NCBI GenBank assembly: GCA_016794985.1
Contig: JAEUIQ010000036.1
Span: forward strand, 95,119-159,118
DNA: 64,000 nt
Reading direction: 5' to 3'
Source of the DNA: Planctomycetaceae bacterium
Lineage (GTDB): Bacteria > Planctomycetota > Planctomycetia > Pirellulales > Pirellulaceae
Shown piece by piece: positions 46,598-55,776 of the stretch. Under the pieces are notes generated by a model. The model worked only from the letters and a program-made list of their open reading frames with translations. It did no database searches and was not told the DNA's origin. The position numbers and the translations under genes are program-made. Position 1 is the stretch's first letter. Each line of letters opens with the position of its first letter.

Positions 46598-46997
46598 GAA
46601 TTGGCACGCGTTGCGTCGTTGACGACGGCCTTTGCGGATACAGATTGATACGCTTTGTGTTTTGAAACAACTTCCGCTTTCTGGGCTATCTGCCGGAACC
46701 CCTGTTTCGATCAACTGCACGATCGAACGTGCGAAACTTGGGCTCAAGAAACATCCGTGATGTTCGAAATTTGTCGATTTCTTCGGCGATGAGTTCAATA
46801 GTGGAATCTGGACCGTGGTTCAAGTTACGCCGATGGGCAAATGGCCAATGGTCTTGCCGGAGAAGATTTTCTAGTTCCGCAATCTCTCTAGTTTGTCGGC
46901 ATGGGTTCCACTTGAAAAGTTTTGTCAAGAAGATGAAGATATCTTCACCTCGCTTAATTTTGGGGGGTGGGCAGGTTGAACACCAGCTTATCGGAAC
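46598..46997. other. Spacer before DUF4956 gene
   Basis: About 400 bp. No terminator or repeat recognised. A minus-strand frame is listed separately with low confidence. Confidence 0.4.
46686..46928 (-). CDS. Possible small protein (doubtful)
   Basis: 80 residues from a TTG start. It contains TREIAELENLLRQ and TIELIAEEIDKFRTSRMFLE, which look like ordinary helical protein. The open frame continues upstream to about 47047 without ATG, with WCSTCPPP giving a possible Cys pair together with the later WNPCRQ. It overlaps the start of the DUF4956 gene on the opposite strand. It may be a remnant or chance frame. Confidence 0.22.
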   Translation of the reverse strand: MTKLFKWNPCRQTREIAELENLLRQDHWPFAHRRNLNHGPDSTIELIAEEIDKFRTSRMFLEPKFRTFDRAVDRNRGSGR

Positions 46998-47840
46998 TTG
47001 CTTGAAATGTACTTCTACGACATTCCCGTCTACGACGACGACGTTTTAAAGTTATTGGCTCGGTTCGCTTTTAATGCGTTCTTTTTGTTCCTGCTGCTTC
47101 GTGTCGCGATACGACCTACTTCTGCGGATCGCGATTTTGCATTTTCGGTTGTGATGATGAACGTCACGGTTTTCTTTGTCTGCTTTGCTTTGAAGAAGTT
47201 GGAGTTGGGATTGGGGATGGCATTGGGTCTGTTCGCCATTTTCGGAGTACTTCGTTACCGGGCTGAGGCCATCAACAATAAGGAAATGACATATTTGTTT
47301 GTGGTCATTACGATCGCGGTGATCAATTCGCTGTCGAATCAAAAGACAAGTTACGCTGAATTGCTTTTGATCAATTCGATCATCTTTCTGGCCGCATTAG
47401 CTAAAGAGTCCCAGTTGTTGCAGTTCGTGTTCTTGTCGCAACGTACAAAAGCCGGGAAGACGGTGGCCGACTCTGGGAACCATGACGGGCAGGCGAAGGA
47501 CAAGAAGAAGCAAAATAAAGTCAAGAAGACCAACGACCAGGACTTTGATTTTGCAGCAGATCCAAGTTCGGCGGCGGATCGGAACGCATTGGAATCATCA
47601 ACCCTGTTCGACTCGGATGCCGGGGCAGACGAAGCGGGCAGGAAAGGTGCCAACAAACGAAAATTGACGGTGATTTACGATCGACTGGAGATGTTGGCGC
47701 TGGGGCGCGCGGAGGAGCTGCGTTCGGACCTCCGCCAAAGAACCGGTTTGCCGATTCAACGTCTTCGAATTCAGGATATCGATCTAAAAAAGCAAACGGC
47801 GACGATCGCGGTGTGGTTGCCGGAATCCGAATCGGAGTAG
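46998..47840 (+). CDS. DUF4956 membrane protein
   Basis: 280 residues. About four membrane helices in the first 150: LARFAFNAFFLFLLLRVAI, VVMMNVTVFFVCFALKK, LELGLGMALGLFAIFGVLRYR and TYLFVVITIAVINSL. The pattern FGVLRYRAEAINNKEMTYLF is the DUF4956 signature. A Lys/Asp-rich linker (KDKKKQNKVKKT) leads to a small ferredoxin-like C-terminal domain (LTVIYDRLEMLALG, GLPIQRLRIQDID). DUF4956 proteins are often encoded with CotH and VTC-type polyphosphate polymerase genes. CotH is next here, VTC is not seen. Function unknown. Confidence 0.85.
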   Translation: MLEMYFYDIPVYDDDVLKLLARFAFNAFFLFLLLRVAIRPTSADRDFAFSVVMMNVTVFFVCFALKKLELGLGMALGLFAIFGVLRYRAEAINNKEMTYLFVVITIAVINSLSNQKTSYAELLLINSIIFLAALAKESQLLQFVFLSQRTKAGKTVADSGNHDGQAKDKKKQNKVKKTNDQDFDFAADPSSAADRNALESSTLFDSDAGADEAGRKGANKRKLTVIYDRLEMLALGRAEELRSDLRQRTGLPIQRLRIQDIDLKKQTATIAVWLPESESE

Positions 47841-47863
47841 ATTCAAACTCAGGGAATAAAAAA

Positions 47864-49684
47864 ATGAAACATATGATGGGTCGGTTGTGCCTAGGCATTT
47901 GGTTGGTGTTGGCTTTCAACATTGGGTTTTGTGCCGCGCAAGGTGTCGAGAGCGAGTCCTTCTATGCGTCCGACAAAATTCACGAAATCAAGATTGAGCT
48001 GGCGGCTGCGGATTGGAAAACTTTGAAAGGGCAACAACCAAACGGAGCGACTTTCACTGGTGGTGACGGTTCGGAGAGCAATTACACGTATTTTGAAGGT
48101 ACGATTTGGATCAACGGCCAAGAGGTGCCAAATGTTGGTATTCGGAAGAAGGGGTTTTTTGGATCCAATGATCTGACTCGGCCATCGCTAAAAGTCAAGT
48201 TCGATGAGTACCAGAAGCAGGAACCACTGCCAGGAATTGATCTGCTGACATTGAACAACAATAAGCAAGATCAATCGCTCATGAGCCAATATCTGGCGTA
48301 TCAAGTGTTTCGGAAGGCGGGGCTGCATGCCCCGCGCAGCAATTTCGTGCGTTTGACAGTCAACAACAAGTATCTCGGCGTTTATTCGAACGTCGAGAGC
48401 GTGAAGAAACCCTTCCTAAAACGCGAATTTGGCAACTCCGATGGGGCGCTCTACGAAGGGGCATTGGCTGACTTTCATCCAATCGGAAGCAAGAATATCG
48501 AGGCGAAGAACAAAGCTGCCGAGGATCGGAGGAAGCTCGAAGAGCTTTCGGCATTGTTGGCGAAACCGGGCGACTTGCCTTTGGATCAAGTCGATGCGCT
48601 TATAGATCTGGACTATTTCATTCGTTACTGGGTGGTCGAGGATTTGTTGGGATTTTGGGACGGATATGCGGCCAACCAAAACAACTACTATCTCTACTTC
48701 AATAGCCAGAATGGAAAGGGCTACTTCGTGCCCTGGGGTGTGGACTGGGTGTTTACTCGATCCGGTCCCTTTGCCATGTTCGGTACCCCGCCACCATTAG
48801 TCAACGCGCAGAGCATTTTGGCGAACCGCTTGTATCGTACTGAGGGTATTCCAGAGCGATACGCGCAGGCCATGCGCCAAGTCTTGGATGAAGCGTGGGA
48901 CGATGCGGAATTATTGGCCACCATCGATCGGATGGAGACCACGCTAAAGCCATACTTTGGAGGTACACAACAAGAAACCGAGTCGGCGATGAAAGAGGTG
49001 CGTGAGTTCATTCGCCAACGCAAGGAGTTTGTGAACAACGAGTTAGCCAAGGGCCCCGCCAAGGTGCCAGATCAACCTCGTAGTCCCGCTTACCTTGTCG
49101 CGGTAGGCGCAATTTCCGGAGAATTCGAAACGACATGGGGACCGTCGCGACCTGGTGAAGAAATGGGCACCGCTAACATTGAGGCGACCTTGGACGGAGA
49201 AATGGTCAAGTTTGAACAAGTCTCAGTCTCCGCTGGCGATTTTCAACCTCCACGATTCGGAGGCGGTTTTGGCGGAGGGTTCGGAGGGCCACCGGTGGAC
49301 TCCGTTCATGTCACTGTAGTGGGTAAGAGGGGCGATCAACCTTCGCTCATGTTGAGTTTGACATTTCCCAAAGAAAAAGTGACGTTGGGAACTCCGATCA
49401 AAGTCACGGGGCAATTGACGGAGATTCCAATCGGCGGTCCAGGTAATGGCCCGCCTCCGGGCGGCGGGTTCGGGCCTGGTGGATTTGGAAACTTGCAATC
49501 TCTTCAGGGAACGCTTGAATTCACTGCTGTCGAGATGATCGAAGGAAATCGAGTTGCCGGGACGTTGAAACTTGATGTCAACAAAACCAAAGGTGGACTA
49601 TTCGGTGGCGGTGGATTCGGCGGCCCGAATCGTAATGGTCCACCCCGAAATGGACCGCCAATTAGTGGTCCGCCGCGTGAATAA
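47864..49684 (+). CDS. CotH kinase-family secreted protein
   Basis: 606 residues from ATG 47864, with a signal peptide (MKHMMGRLCLGIWLVLAFNI...CAAQ). The CotH fold runs from about residue 20 to 400: EIKIELAAADWKTL, IRKKGFFGSND, RPSLKVKFDEY, LTLNNNKQDQSLM, YLGVYSNVESVKKPFL, DGYAANQNNYYLYF and PWGVDWVFTR. Bacillus CotH phosphorylates spore-coat proteins; the SxKLKF-like and D-x-D/N positions are present. The C-terminal ~190 residues are Gly/Phe/Pro-rich (GGGFGGGFGG, NGPPRNGPPISGPP), a low-complexity tail. It starts 23 bp after the DUF4956 gene; the two are an operon. Confidence 0.9.
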   Translation: MKHMMGRLCLGIWLVLAFNIGFCAAQGVESESFYASDKIHEIKIELAAADWKTLKGQQPNGATFTGGDGSESNYTYFEGTIWINGQEVPNVGIRKKGFFGSNDLTRPSLKVKFDEYQKQEPLPGIDLLTLNNNKQDQSLMSQYLAYQVFRKAGLHAPRSNFVRLTVNNKYLGVYSNVESVKKPFLKREFGNSDGALYEGALADFHPIGSKNIEAKNKAAEDRRKLEELSALLAKPGDLPLDQVDALIDLDYFIRYWVVEDLLGFWDGYAANQNNYYLYFNSQNGKGYFVPWGVDWVFTRSGPFAMFGTPPPLVNAQSILANRLYRTEGIPERYAQAMRQVLDEAWDDAELLATIDRMETTLKPYFGGTQQETESAMKEVREFIRQRKEFVNNELAKGPAKVPDQPRSPAYLVAVGAISGEFETTWGPSRPGEEMGTANIEATLDGEMVKFEQVSVSAGDFQPPRFGGGFGGGFGGPPVDSVHVTVVGKRGDQPSLMLSLTFPKEKVTLGTPIKVTGQLTEIPIGGPGNGPPPGGGFGPGGFGNLQSLQGTLEFTAVEMIEGNRVAGTLKLDVNKTKGGLFGGGGFGGPNRNGPPRNGPPISGPPRE

Positions 49685-49834
49685 TCGGCGGCAAGACGTG
49701 CGGTTGCGTCCGCGTCAAACCCAAATCTGGCGCACCAATCGAAGGGCTCGAACAACGAATGGACGAACTTACAAGAAGCGTGAAACGCCGAATTCAATCG
49801 CTCCGTAGACACAACAGGCAAGGAATCACTGGCG

Positions 49835-49900
49835 ACGGTTGTTTCGGCTCATTTTGGCAACCTGTGCGGGCTGAGAAAATGCTTCACAGTGTTGCCCAAT
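49835..49900. repeat. Worn 73-bp repeat with trailer
   Basis: CGACGGTTGTTTCGGCTCA, then GAGAAAATGCTTCACAGTG followed by TTGCCCAATCGG. The trailer is the same word that ends the arrays at 5664 and 37341, and is the reverse complement of their leaders. No leader was found here. Confidence 0.65.
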
Positions 49901-49931
49901 CGGGGTGAGTGTCTACGACTCACTCACCCCG
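49901..49931. terminator. Bidirectional hairpin between convergent genes
   Basis: Perfect 11-bp stem CGGGGTGAGTG / CACTCACCCCG with a 9-base loop. There is no T-run on either side, so it may only partly end transcription. Confidence 0.6.
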
Positions 49932-49969
49932 CTAACGCGCCTTGCTTCTTGCCTCGATCCGAAGTTGGC

Positions 49970-51085
49970 CTAGTTTCGATAGGGCCATTCGGGACTTCCC
50001 GGCGGATCAAGTCGTGCCGGCGACTTGCCCAATTCAAAATCAGTAATCTTCAAGTTCCGTTTTGGCCAGAACTCTTCGTCCGTGAACCCGTAGAAACTCG
50101 GGTCAAACGCGTCGACATAATCCACGTTGGCGTGATGGGGAACTTCCAAATCTGTCAAGTAATAAGCTGCGTTGACGATCAGTCGTCGCAGGTTGGGATC
50201 GACCAGATCGACCGCTGCTCCGGCGGTGGTGCAGAAGGAGCGACCTTTGATTTCATTAGGTGCTTCGTAGGTATGCAGCCAAGCGAACGGTTGCATCGGA
50301 TTATTCTGTTCGCCCTCAACATTTTTGGACTGTGGATCCAGTGATTCAGTAACGGCACCGCGTAGCAATACTTGATCCGCGTCGGTCAAATTGATGACCC
50401 CATAAACGTCACTGGGTGCAAAAAACGAGTCGACGGTCGTTAAAACCGGATGCGCTTTCTGAGTAGGTTCAACGACACTGCGAGCCCCTTGAACTTTGTG
50501 GCCACCGTGATGGCTGACCCAACGTTCGCCCAGAATCTTGATTCCAAAGTCGTCGTAGTTCAGCCAATCGCCGAATCGGCCTTTACCGGTAAACGCATGC
50601 GTCGCGGTCCGTAACCCGATGACAGGTTTTCCTTGTCGCAGGAATCGATCCAATGGCTCTGCTTGCTCAGCGGAAGGCCGCCGAAACCGAGTAGCGATGA
50701 TCAACAGGTCGGCATCATCCAGTGCCGCGAGTCCGCCAACGCCGGTTTGATTGTTGGGGTCGATGATGGCACCATCGGCGGACATTGAAAACAAAACCGT
50801 GCAAGTGAACCCATGGTGTTGGCTAAGGATTTTGGCCAACATCGGCAAACCTTCTTCACTGCGGTATTCTTCGTCGCCTGCCAACAAGACGATGCTCTTC
50901 TGGTTGTTCTTGTCCTGCGGTGGCGAATAGGTCAAACCATAGTCATTGTCTTGTTCGAGTTCGGCAACTTGTGCCGCCGTCAATTCGGTTGCGCCGACGT
51001 ATGAGGCATCAAGAGCAAGGCCTGTGATTCCAATGCACAAAAAAAAGGCCTTCAAAACCAAGTTCATCATGTATTTCGCTTGCAT
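49970..51085 (-). CDS. Secreted ThuA-like protein
   Basis: 371 residues from ATG 51085; the ATG at 51070 and one at 51133 are alternatives. A signal peptide is present (NLVLKAFFLCIGITGLALDA). KSIVLLAGDEEYRSEEGLPMLAKIL, ADLLIIATRFRRP and GLRTATHAF follow the ThuA/flavodoxin-like type I glutaminase-like fold. ILGERWVSHHGGH and AWLHTYEAPNEIKGRSFCTTAG are typical of planctomycete ThuA proteins. A catalytic role in sugar or glycan turnover is assumed in the family but unproven. The C-terminal ~40 residues are not in the fold. It is the last gene of the minus-strand row. Confidence 0.8.
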   Translation of the reverse strand: MQAKYMMNLVLKAFFLCIGITGLALDASYVGATELTAAQVAELEQDNDYGLTYSPPQDKNNQKSIVLLAGDEEYRSEEGLPMLAKILSQHHGFTCTVLFSMSADGAIIDPNNQTGVGGLAALDDADLLIIATRFRRPSAEQAEPLDRFLRQGKPVIGLRTATHAFTGKGRFGDWLNYDDFGIKILGERWVSHHGGHKVQGARSVVEPTQKAHPVLTTVDSFFAPSDVYGVINLTDADQVLLRGAVTESLDPQSKNVEGEQNNPMQPFAWLHTYEAPNEIKGRSFCTTAGAAVDLVDPNLRRLIVNAAYYLTDLEVPHHANVDYVDAFDPSFYGFTDEEFWPKRNLKITDFELGKSPARLDPPGSPEWPYRN

Positions 51086-51152
51086 AGCATGCCAACTTTC
51101 AATAGAGCCAACCCCGTGTTTGTTTTCGATCACAGATGAGTAACCTCAATCG

Positions 51153-51716
51153 CTAGGCCCGCGACAAGAACTCGCCGGTCCTCGTGTCCACTTTGACCCG
51201 TTCGCCTTCCTTTAAATACTCGGGAACTTGAACCACAAACCCGGTTTCCAAGGTCGCAGGTTTGGCACGCGAAGTTGCACTGTTGCCGCGAACTCCGGGA
51301 TCACACTGGGTGACGGTCAATTCGACAGTGACGGGTACCTGCAGGCCAACACACTCGTCGTTGTAGATGAGTGCGTAGAGTCCTTCGCATCCATCGGTCA
51401 GGAAATTACGTTCCCATTCGATGGCTCCTAAGTCTAGCGAGTACTGGTTGTAGGTCTCGGTGTCCATCAGATGCATTTGTTCCTGGTCCGAATACATCAT
51501 ACTAACAGATCGCTTTTCAAAATCCGCAGGTTCCAAAGAATCGCCGCCTTTTAGGACGAAGTCGATCTTCTCTTTTGTGACCAAATTCCTCGCTCGATAC
51601 TTGTAGAGAGTCGCGGCACCACGCGCGGACGGGGTTTGTACTTTTAGTGTCTCGATCAAAACCGGTTGTCCTTCGTAAACGACAATGGCACCTGTTGAAA
51701 TTTCCTTGGCTTGCAT
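51153..51716 (-). CDS. efpL: Elongation factor P-like protein (EfpL/YeiP)
   Basis: 187 residues from ATG 51716 (MQAKEISTGAIVVYEGQP). IETLKVQTPSARGAATLYKYRARNL has the TPSARGA loop of YeiP/EfpL, with Arg where EF-P carries its modified Lys. The three beta domains are complete, ending ATLETGFVVQVPEYLKEGERVKVDTRTG. EfpL rescues ribosomes on difficult proline-containing motifs. It is 73 bp downstream of proC. A regular EF-P is expected elsewhere in the genome. Confidence 0.92.
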   Translation of the reverse strand: MQAKEISTGAIVVYEGQPVLIETLKVQTPSARGAATLYKYRARNLVTKEKIDFVLKGGDSLEPADFEKRSVSMMYSDQEQMHLMDTETYNQYSLDLGAIEWERNFLTDGCEGLYALIYNDECVGLQVPVTVELTVTQCDPGVRGNSATSRAKPATLETGFVVQVPEYLKEGERVKVDTRTGEFLSRA

Positions 51717-51789
51717 TTCGGACTCCGAAACAAATATGTTTGATTCACGACAAGTTCCCACGGCGCGCTGTGGGATCGCAAACAGAATT

Positions 51790-52617
51790 CTACGTCCCGT
51801 TCGGCTCGCTGGAAACCGCGAGTCGCCCCAATTCTTGAGCTCTTTTGGCCGAACTGACAACCGCATTCATCAATGCGGCGCGCAAACCGCCTTGTTCGAG
51901 GGCGGCCAATCCCTCGATCGTAGAGCCGGCAGGACTGGCGACCTGTTCTCGTAATTGCGCGGGATGCAAACTCGAGTCTTGCGCCATGGCAGTGGAGCCT
52001 GCGAGCAGTTCCAATGCGAGCGGATTGGCCAAGTCTCGAGGCACACCCGCGCGTACTGCACCGTCGGCCAAGGCCTCAAGGATCGTCATCACAAAGGCCG
52101 GACCGCAGCTGGTTAGTCCGCTGATCGGATCAATCAATCGCTCTGGCACTTCTCTGGCCGAACCAACCGTACGCAACAAAGAGCAAACGTGTTCCGCCTC
52201 GACTTCCGAAACCGAAGGAGATTTGGAAAGAATGGAGATACCTTGCCCAACGATGGCCGGCGTATTGGGACTGACCCGAATGATTCTTTCATGTCGAGTC
52301 CAAGTCGTCAGGCTACTCAAGGTCACACCCGCTGCAACCGACACGAGCACCTGCTCGCTGCGAAACGAGCCTTTTAGGGGTTCGAGGACACTTCGGATGA
52401 TCTGAGGCTTTACGGCAATCCAGACTTGGGCCGCTTCGCGAGCAACATCAGCGGCGGAATTCAACCGACGTGCCCCTGGGGCCGCGCGTTCGAAGGCCTC
52501 GGCATTGGCATCGCCGGGGTTCGTGAAGCAGATTTCTTCGCCCAACAAATTTCCTTGGAGAACAAAGCCAGTCGCCAAGGCCCGTGCCATTTGCCCAGTC
52601 CCAATAAACCCGATCAT
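51790..52617 (-). CDS. proC: Pyrroline-5-carboxylate reductase
   Basis: 275 residues from ATG 52617 (MIGFIGTGQMARALATGF), the Rossmann start of ProC. AVKPQIIRSVLEPLK, VSVAAGVTLSSL, IIRVSPNTPAIVGQG, LTSCGPAFVMTILEALADG and REQVASPAGSTIEGLAALE are all family landmarks, the last being the proline-binding region. It makes proline from P5C with NAD(P)H. It sits with argB, argF and rph in a same-strand row with gaps of 70-120 bp. Confidence 0.96.
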   Translation of the reverse strand: MIGFIGTGQMARALATGFVLQGNLLGEEICFTNPGDANAEAFERAAPGARRLNSAADVAREAAQVWIAVKPQIIRSVLEPLKGSFRSEQVLVSVAAGVTLSSLTTWTRHERIIRVSPNTPAIVGQGISILSKSPSVSEVEAEHVCSLLRTVGSAREVPERLIDPISGLTSCGPAFVMTILEALADGAVRAGVPRDLANPLALELLAGSTAMAQDSSLHPAQLREQVASPAGSTIEGLAALEQGGLRAALMNAVVSSAKRAQELGRLAVSSEPNGT

Positions 52618-52725
52618 GTCTGGCTCCTCGATGATTTGCCGCGCCGGTAAACCGCGGTCCGTATTGCAATCTGTTCTGCCAATAATCCGAGGCAAGTCCA
52701 AAGGATCGCCTCGCGCTGGCGACCG

Positions 52726-53448
52726 TCACGCGAAGGGCCACCGTTTTCCCAAGGCTTGTCGTTGCTGATCCGTCAATTGCTTTAGACCAATTTTCGCTAG
52801 TCGCAGTAAACCGTCCAGTTGTTGATCATCAAAGGTCGCTTCTTCGCCGGTGCCTTGAATTTCGACGAAGCGTCCGCGACCAGTCATCACGACATTCATA
52901 TCAACTTCCGCCGCGCTATCGAGCGGATAATCTAGATCCAAATAGGTTTTCGCCTCGACAATTCCTACGCTAACTGCCGCCACACTGTCTGTCAGCGGGT
53001 AATCGGCAGGATTCGGAAGTTTCGACCGGATCTGATGGATCGCGTCGACCATGGCGATGAAGGCACCAGTAATACTGGCGGTGCGTGTACCGCCGTCGGC
53101 TTCCAAGACGTCGCAGTCGATGGCGATCGTTCTCGGCCCTAGTTTCGCGGTGTCAACGACCGCACGCAAGCTGCGACCGATCAAACGCTGGATCTCGGTC
53201 GTGCGACCGTCGATTTTGGATCGTTCGCGTGGCTTGCGGGTGGGCGTGCTCCCAGGCAACATGCTGTACTCGGCGGTTATCCAACCCGTTCCTTGATTCG
53301 TCAGCCATGGCGGAACTGATTCATCGATACTGGCGGTACACAAGACCGTCGTACCACCGCACTGATAGAGCACGCTTCCCGGAGCCGTTTTCGTGAAGCC
53401 GCGTTTGATCTTCACAGGACGCAATTGGTCAGCACGACGCGATGTCAT
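52726..53448 (-). CDS. rph: Ribonuclease PH
   Basis: 240 residues, the usual length. It begins [17 protein letters not shown], with [62 protein letters not shown] and [16 protein letters not shown]. The last segments hold the phosphate- and metal-binding residues. It trims tRNA 3' ends by phosphorolysis. It is 117 bp after argF and 108 bp before proC. Confidence 0.97.
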   Translation of the reverse strand: MTSRRADQLRPVKIKRGFTKTAPGSVLYQCGGTTVLCTASIDESVPPWLTNQGTGWITAEYSMLPGSTPTRKPRERSKIDGRTTEIQRLIGRSLRAVVDTAKLGPRTIAIDCDVLEADGGTRTASITGAFIAMVDAIHQIRSKLPNPADYPLTDSVAAVSVGIVEAKTYLDLDYPLDSAAEVDMNVVMTGRGRFVEIQGTGEEATFDDQQLDGLLRLAKIGLKQLTDQQRQALGKRWPFA

Positions 53449-53565
53449 TGACTTGCTTTCGAAAAAAATTGACCACGAGTGGCTCGCTCGCGTTAGTTAT
53501 CCACTGGGAATTCAAAAGTTCGACGGGATTGAACGGCAACAAAGTTCTGTTCGCGGTGTCGGACC

Positions 53566-54534
53566 TTAGGCTTCATTGCAGAAGCGATCATGCAATAGCC
53601 AATACAAGAGTCCCTTCTGAGCGTGCATTCGATTCTCTGCTTGTGGATAGATTCGACTGTGCGGACCATCGATAACGTCCGCCGAAACTTCTTCGCCGCG
53701 AATCGCTGGCAAGCAGTGCAAGAAGATTGCTGCTGGATTCGCGATGCTCAGCAGTTTTGAGTTAACTTGGAATGGTGCAAACGCAACCAAGCGTTCCGCG
53801 CGTTCGGCTTCTTGTCCCATACTGGTCCAAACATCCGTGTACAAAACATGCGCGTCGGTCGCGGCTGCTACCGGATCGGTATAAGCCTTGAAAGATGCCT
53901 GAGGAAATCTCTCGCTCAATTGGGCGTAGAATTCCGGCTCGAGCGCGTAGGCTGCTGGCGACGCCAAGCGAAATCGCCAACCCAAATGACCGCAGACTTC
54001 ACCCAAGCTCCGAGCGACATTATTCCCGTCGCCAATGTACGTCACAGTAATCGGTCTTTGATTGGCTGTTTCTTCGACAAAAGCCTCCATGATCGTAAGG
54101 GCGTCGGCCAATGCTTGGCAGGGGTGCGAGTGATCGGTCAAGCCGTTGATTACCGGGCAGGGCGCGAATTTCGCAAGGTCAACGCAATCTTGATGACGGT
54201 AGCCTCGAAAGACAATGGCGTCGACATAACTTCCCAAAATCGTCGCGATGTCTTGGGTCGGTTCGCGTTTGCCGAATCCTACGTCGTCGGCCAAGTACAG
54301 GCTACTGCCTCCTAAATGTCGAATACCCGACTCGAAGCTGACGCGTGTCCGCAGCGACTGCTTCTGAAATAGTAAGGCCAGAACTTGTCCATTCAATACC
54401 GACGGACGCACGCCACGCTTGAACTTGCTTTTCAGTTCCGCTGCCAAGAAGAGGACTCGCCGAACCTCGCTGGATGTCAAATCTAACAACGACAACACAT
54501 GTCGGTGGGCCATATTGGCGTCTCTTTCCGTCAT
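53566..54534 (-). CDS. argF: Ornithine carbamoyltransferase
   Basis: 322 residues. ATG 54534 has AGGAG 7 bp upstream, so it is preferred over ATG 54513. QSLRTRVSFESGIRHLG is the carbamoyl-phosphate loop. HPCQALADALTI and VTYIGDGNNVARSL follow, and AIFLHCLPAIRGEEV carries the catalytic Cys of the HCLP motif. It forms citrulline in arginine synthesis. It lies 85 bp after argB, in the same pathway. Confidence 0.95.
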   Translation of the reverse strand: MTERDANMAHRHVLSLLDLTSSEVRRVLFLAAELKSKFKRGVRPSVLNGQVLALLFQKQSLRTRVSFESGIRHLGGSSLYLADDVGFGKREPTQDIATILGSYVDAIVFRGYRHQDCVDLAKFAPCPVINGLTDHSHPCQALADALTIMEAFVEETANQRPITVTYIGDGNNVARSLGEVCGHLGWRFRLASPAAYALEPEFYAQLSERFPQASFKAYTDPVAAATDAHVLYTDVWTSMGQEAERAERLVAFAPFQVNSKLLSIANPAAIFLHCLPAIRGEEVSADVIDGPHSRIYPQAENRMHAQKGLLYWLLHDRFCNEA

Positions 54535-54619
54535 TCTTCGCTCCTACAGTTCGAGACCTGAGATACGTGGGCCAGGTCTTCGGGAATGAAAAAGTGGGAC
54601 CGCAATGTTCGAATTCAAC

Positions 54620-55501
54620 TCAAAGATCGCGGACGAATTGGGTTCCTACTCCATCAGTCGTATAGATTTCGATCAATAGAGAATGTCGCAGGCGCCCGTC
54701 GACAATGTGCACCTTGGACACACCTCGGTTCAACACTGATAAGCAGGCTTCTACCTTGGGGATCATGCCACCCTGAATGACACCCTCGGCAATTAGCTTT
54801 TCGACCTTCGAGGGCGTCAACGACGCGATGCGACTGTTCGGGTCGTTGACATCGCGCAAGACGCCAGGGATGTCAGAAACAAAAACAAGCTTTTCCGCAC
54901 AAAGGGCTTCCGCAACAGCCATGGCGGCCGAGTCGGCGTTGACGTTAAGTATTCCGCCGTCTTCAGCAACGCACATGGATGGGATCACCGGAATCTGACC
55001 GGCGTAACACAGGTTGTCGATGACTCGGCGGTCGACGGAGGTCACTTCCCCGACGAACCCCAAGTCCAAAGGCGCGCCGTCTTCGTCTAGAGTCAGTTTG
55101 CGACCCTCCAGGACGGGTGTCGAGGAAAAGTTGAGTGTCATCGCCCGACCACCCAGTTTCTCCAACTGGCCGGCGAGATACTGATTGGTCTCTTCGGCCA
55201 GTACTCGCTTGACAATTTCCAAGGTTTGCGAATCCGTGTACCGACGACCCTTGATGAAGTGGGGCTTCAACCCATCTTCCTCCATCGCTTGGTTGATCCG
55301 TTTCCCACCGCCGTGAACGATCACGGGTCTCATGCCGACGACCGACATGAAGCAAATATCCAACAACAAGTGATGCAAGGAATCGGGATGGTCCAACACA
55401 CTTCCACCAAGCTTGATGACGGTGGTCTTGTCGCGGAACATGGAAATCCATCCCATGGCTTCAACCAAGGTGTCCGCCTTGCTCATCGCGTCTTGAATCA
55501 T
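54620..55501 (-). CDS. argB: Acetylglutamate kinase
   Basis: 293 residues (ATG 55486 would shorten it by five). TTVIKLGGSVLDHPD and RPVIVHGGGKRINQAM are the ATP- and substrate-binding Gly motifs; LEKLGGRAMTLN, NVNADSAAMAVAEAL and GGMIPKVEACL follow. This is the second enzyme of arginine synthesis. The basic N-terminal part is short, so feedback inhibition by arginine through an N-terminal helix is uncertain. First gene of the minus-strand row; the divergent gene starts 275 bp to the right, so both promoters lie there. Confidence 0.95.
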   Translation of the reverse strand: MIQDAMSKADTLVEAMGWISMFRDKTTVIKLGGSVLDHPDSLHHLLLDICFMSVVGMRPVIVHGGGKRINQAMEEDGLKPHFIKGRRYTDSQTLEIVKRVLAEETNQYLAGQLEKLGGRAMTLNFSSTPVLEGRKLTLDEDGAPLDLGFVGEVTSVDRRVIDNLCYAGQIPVIPSMCVAEDGGILNVNADSAAMAVAEALCAEKLVFVSDIPGVLRDVNDPNSRIASLTPSKVEKLIAEGVIQGGMIPKVEACLSVLNRGVSKVHIVDGRLRHSLLIEIYTTDGVGTQFVRDL

Positions 55502-55776
55502 CCGACTTTGGTCTTCTCTGTCATGGTGAATCTGCAGTAATCTTACCCATCGTGACCAGCGATTGCTGGAATCCCGAATTGTCGGCGATCTTGATGCCGA
55601 GTCAAGCAGTGGGCCGCTCGGGCATCACCTCACGTCAGGAGTGTCTCAAGGTCCAAAGACCGCGCGAAGCAACGTTGGGGAAGTTGGCCAACGCCAGAAA
55701 TGGAGGGGCCTATTCTGCTGCTGCATTGGAGTAGGTTCCATGTTAGGATGGGGAACTCGAAGGACCTAAGGGCTGT

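Larger units (their letters stand above)
49685..49969. other. Convergent spacer with repeat and hairpin
   Basis: It separates CotH (+) from the ThuA-like gene (-). It holds a worn repeat (49835-49900) and the strong hairpin at 49901-49931. The first 140 bp have no feature. Confidence 0.55.

Noticed and set aside
55502..55776. Small genes in the argB/fusion-gene spacer
   Set aside because: The two short frames overlap each other, have no ribosome site or domain, and the spacer is divergent promoter DNA.
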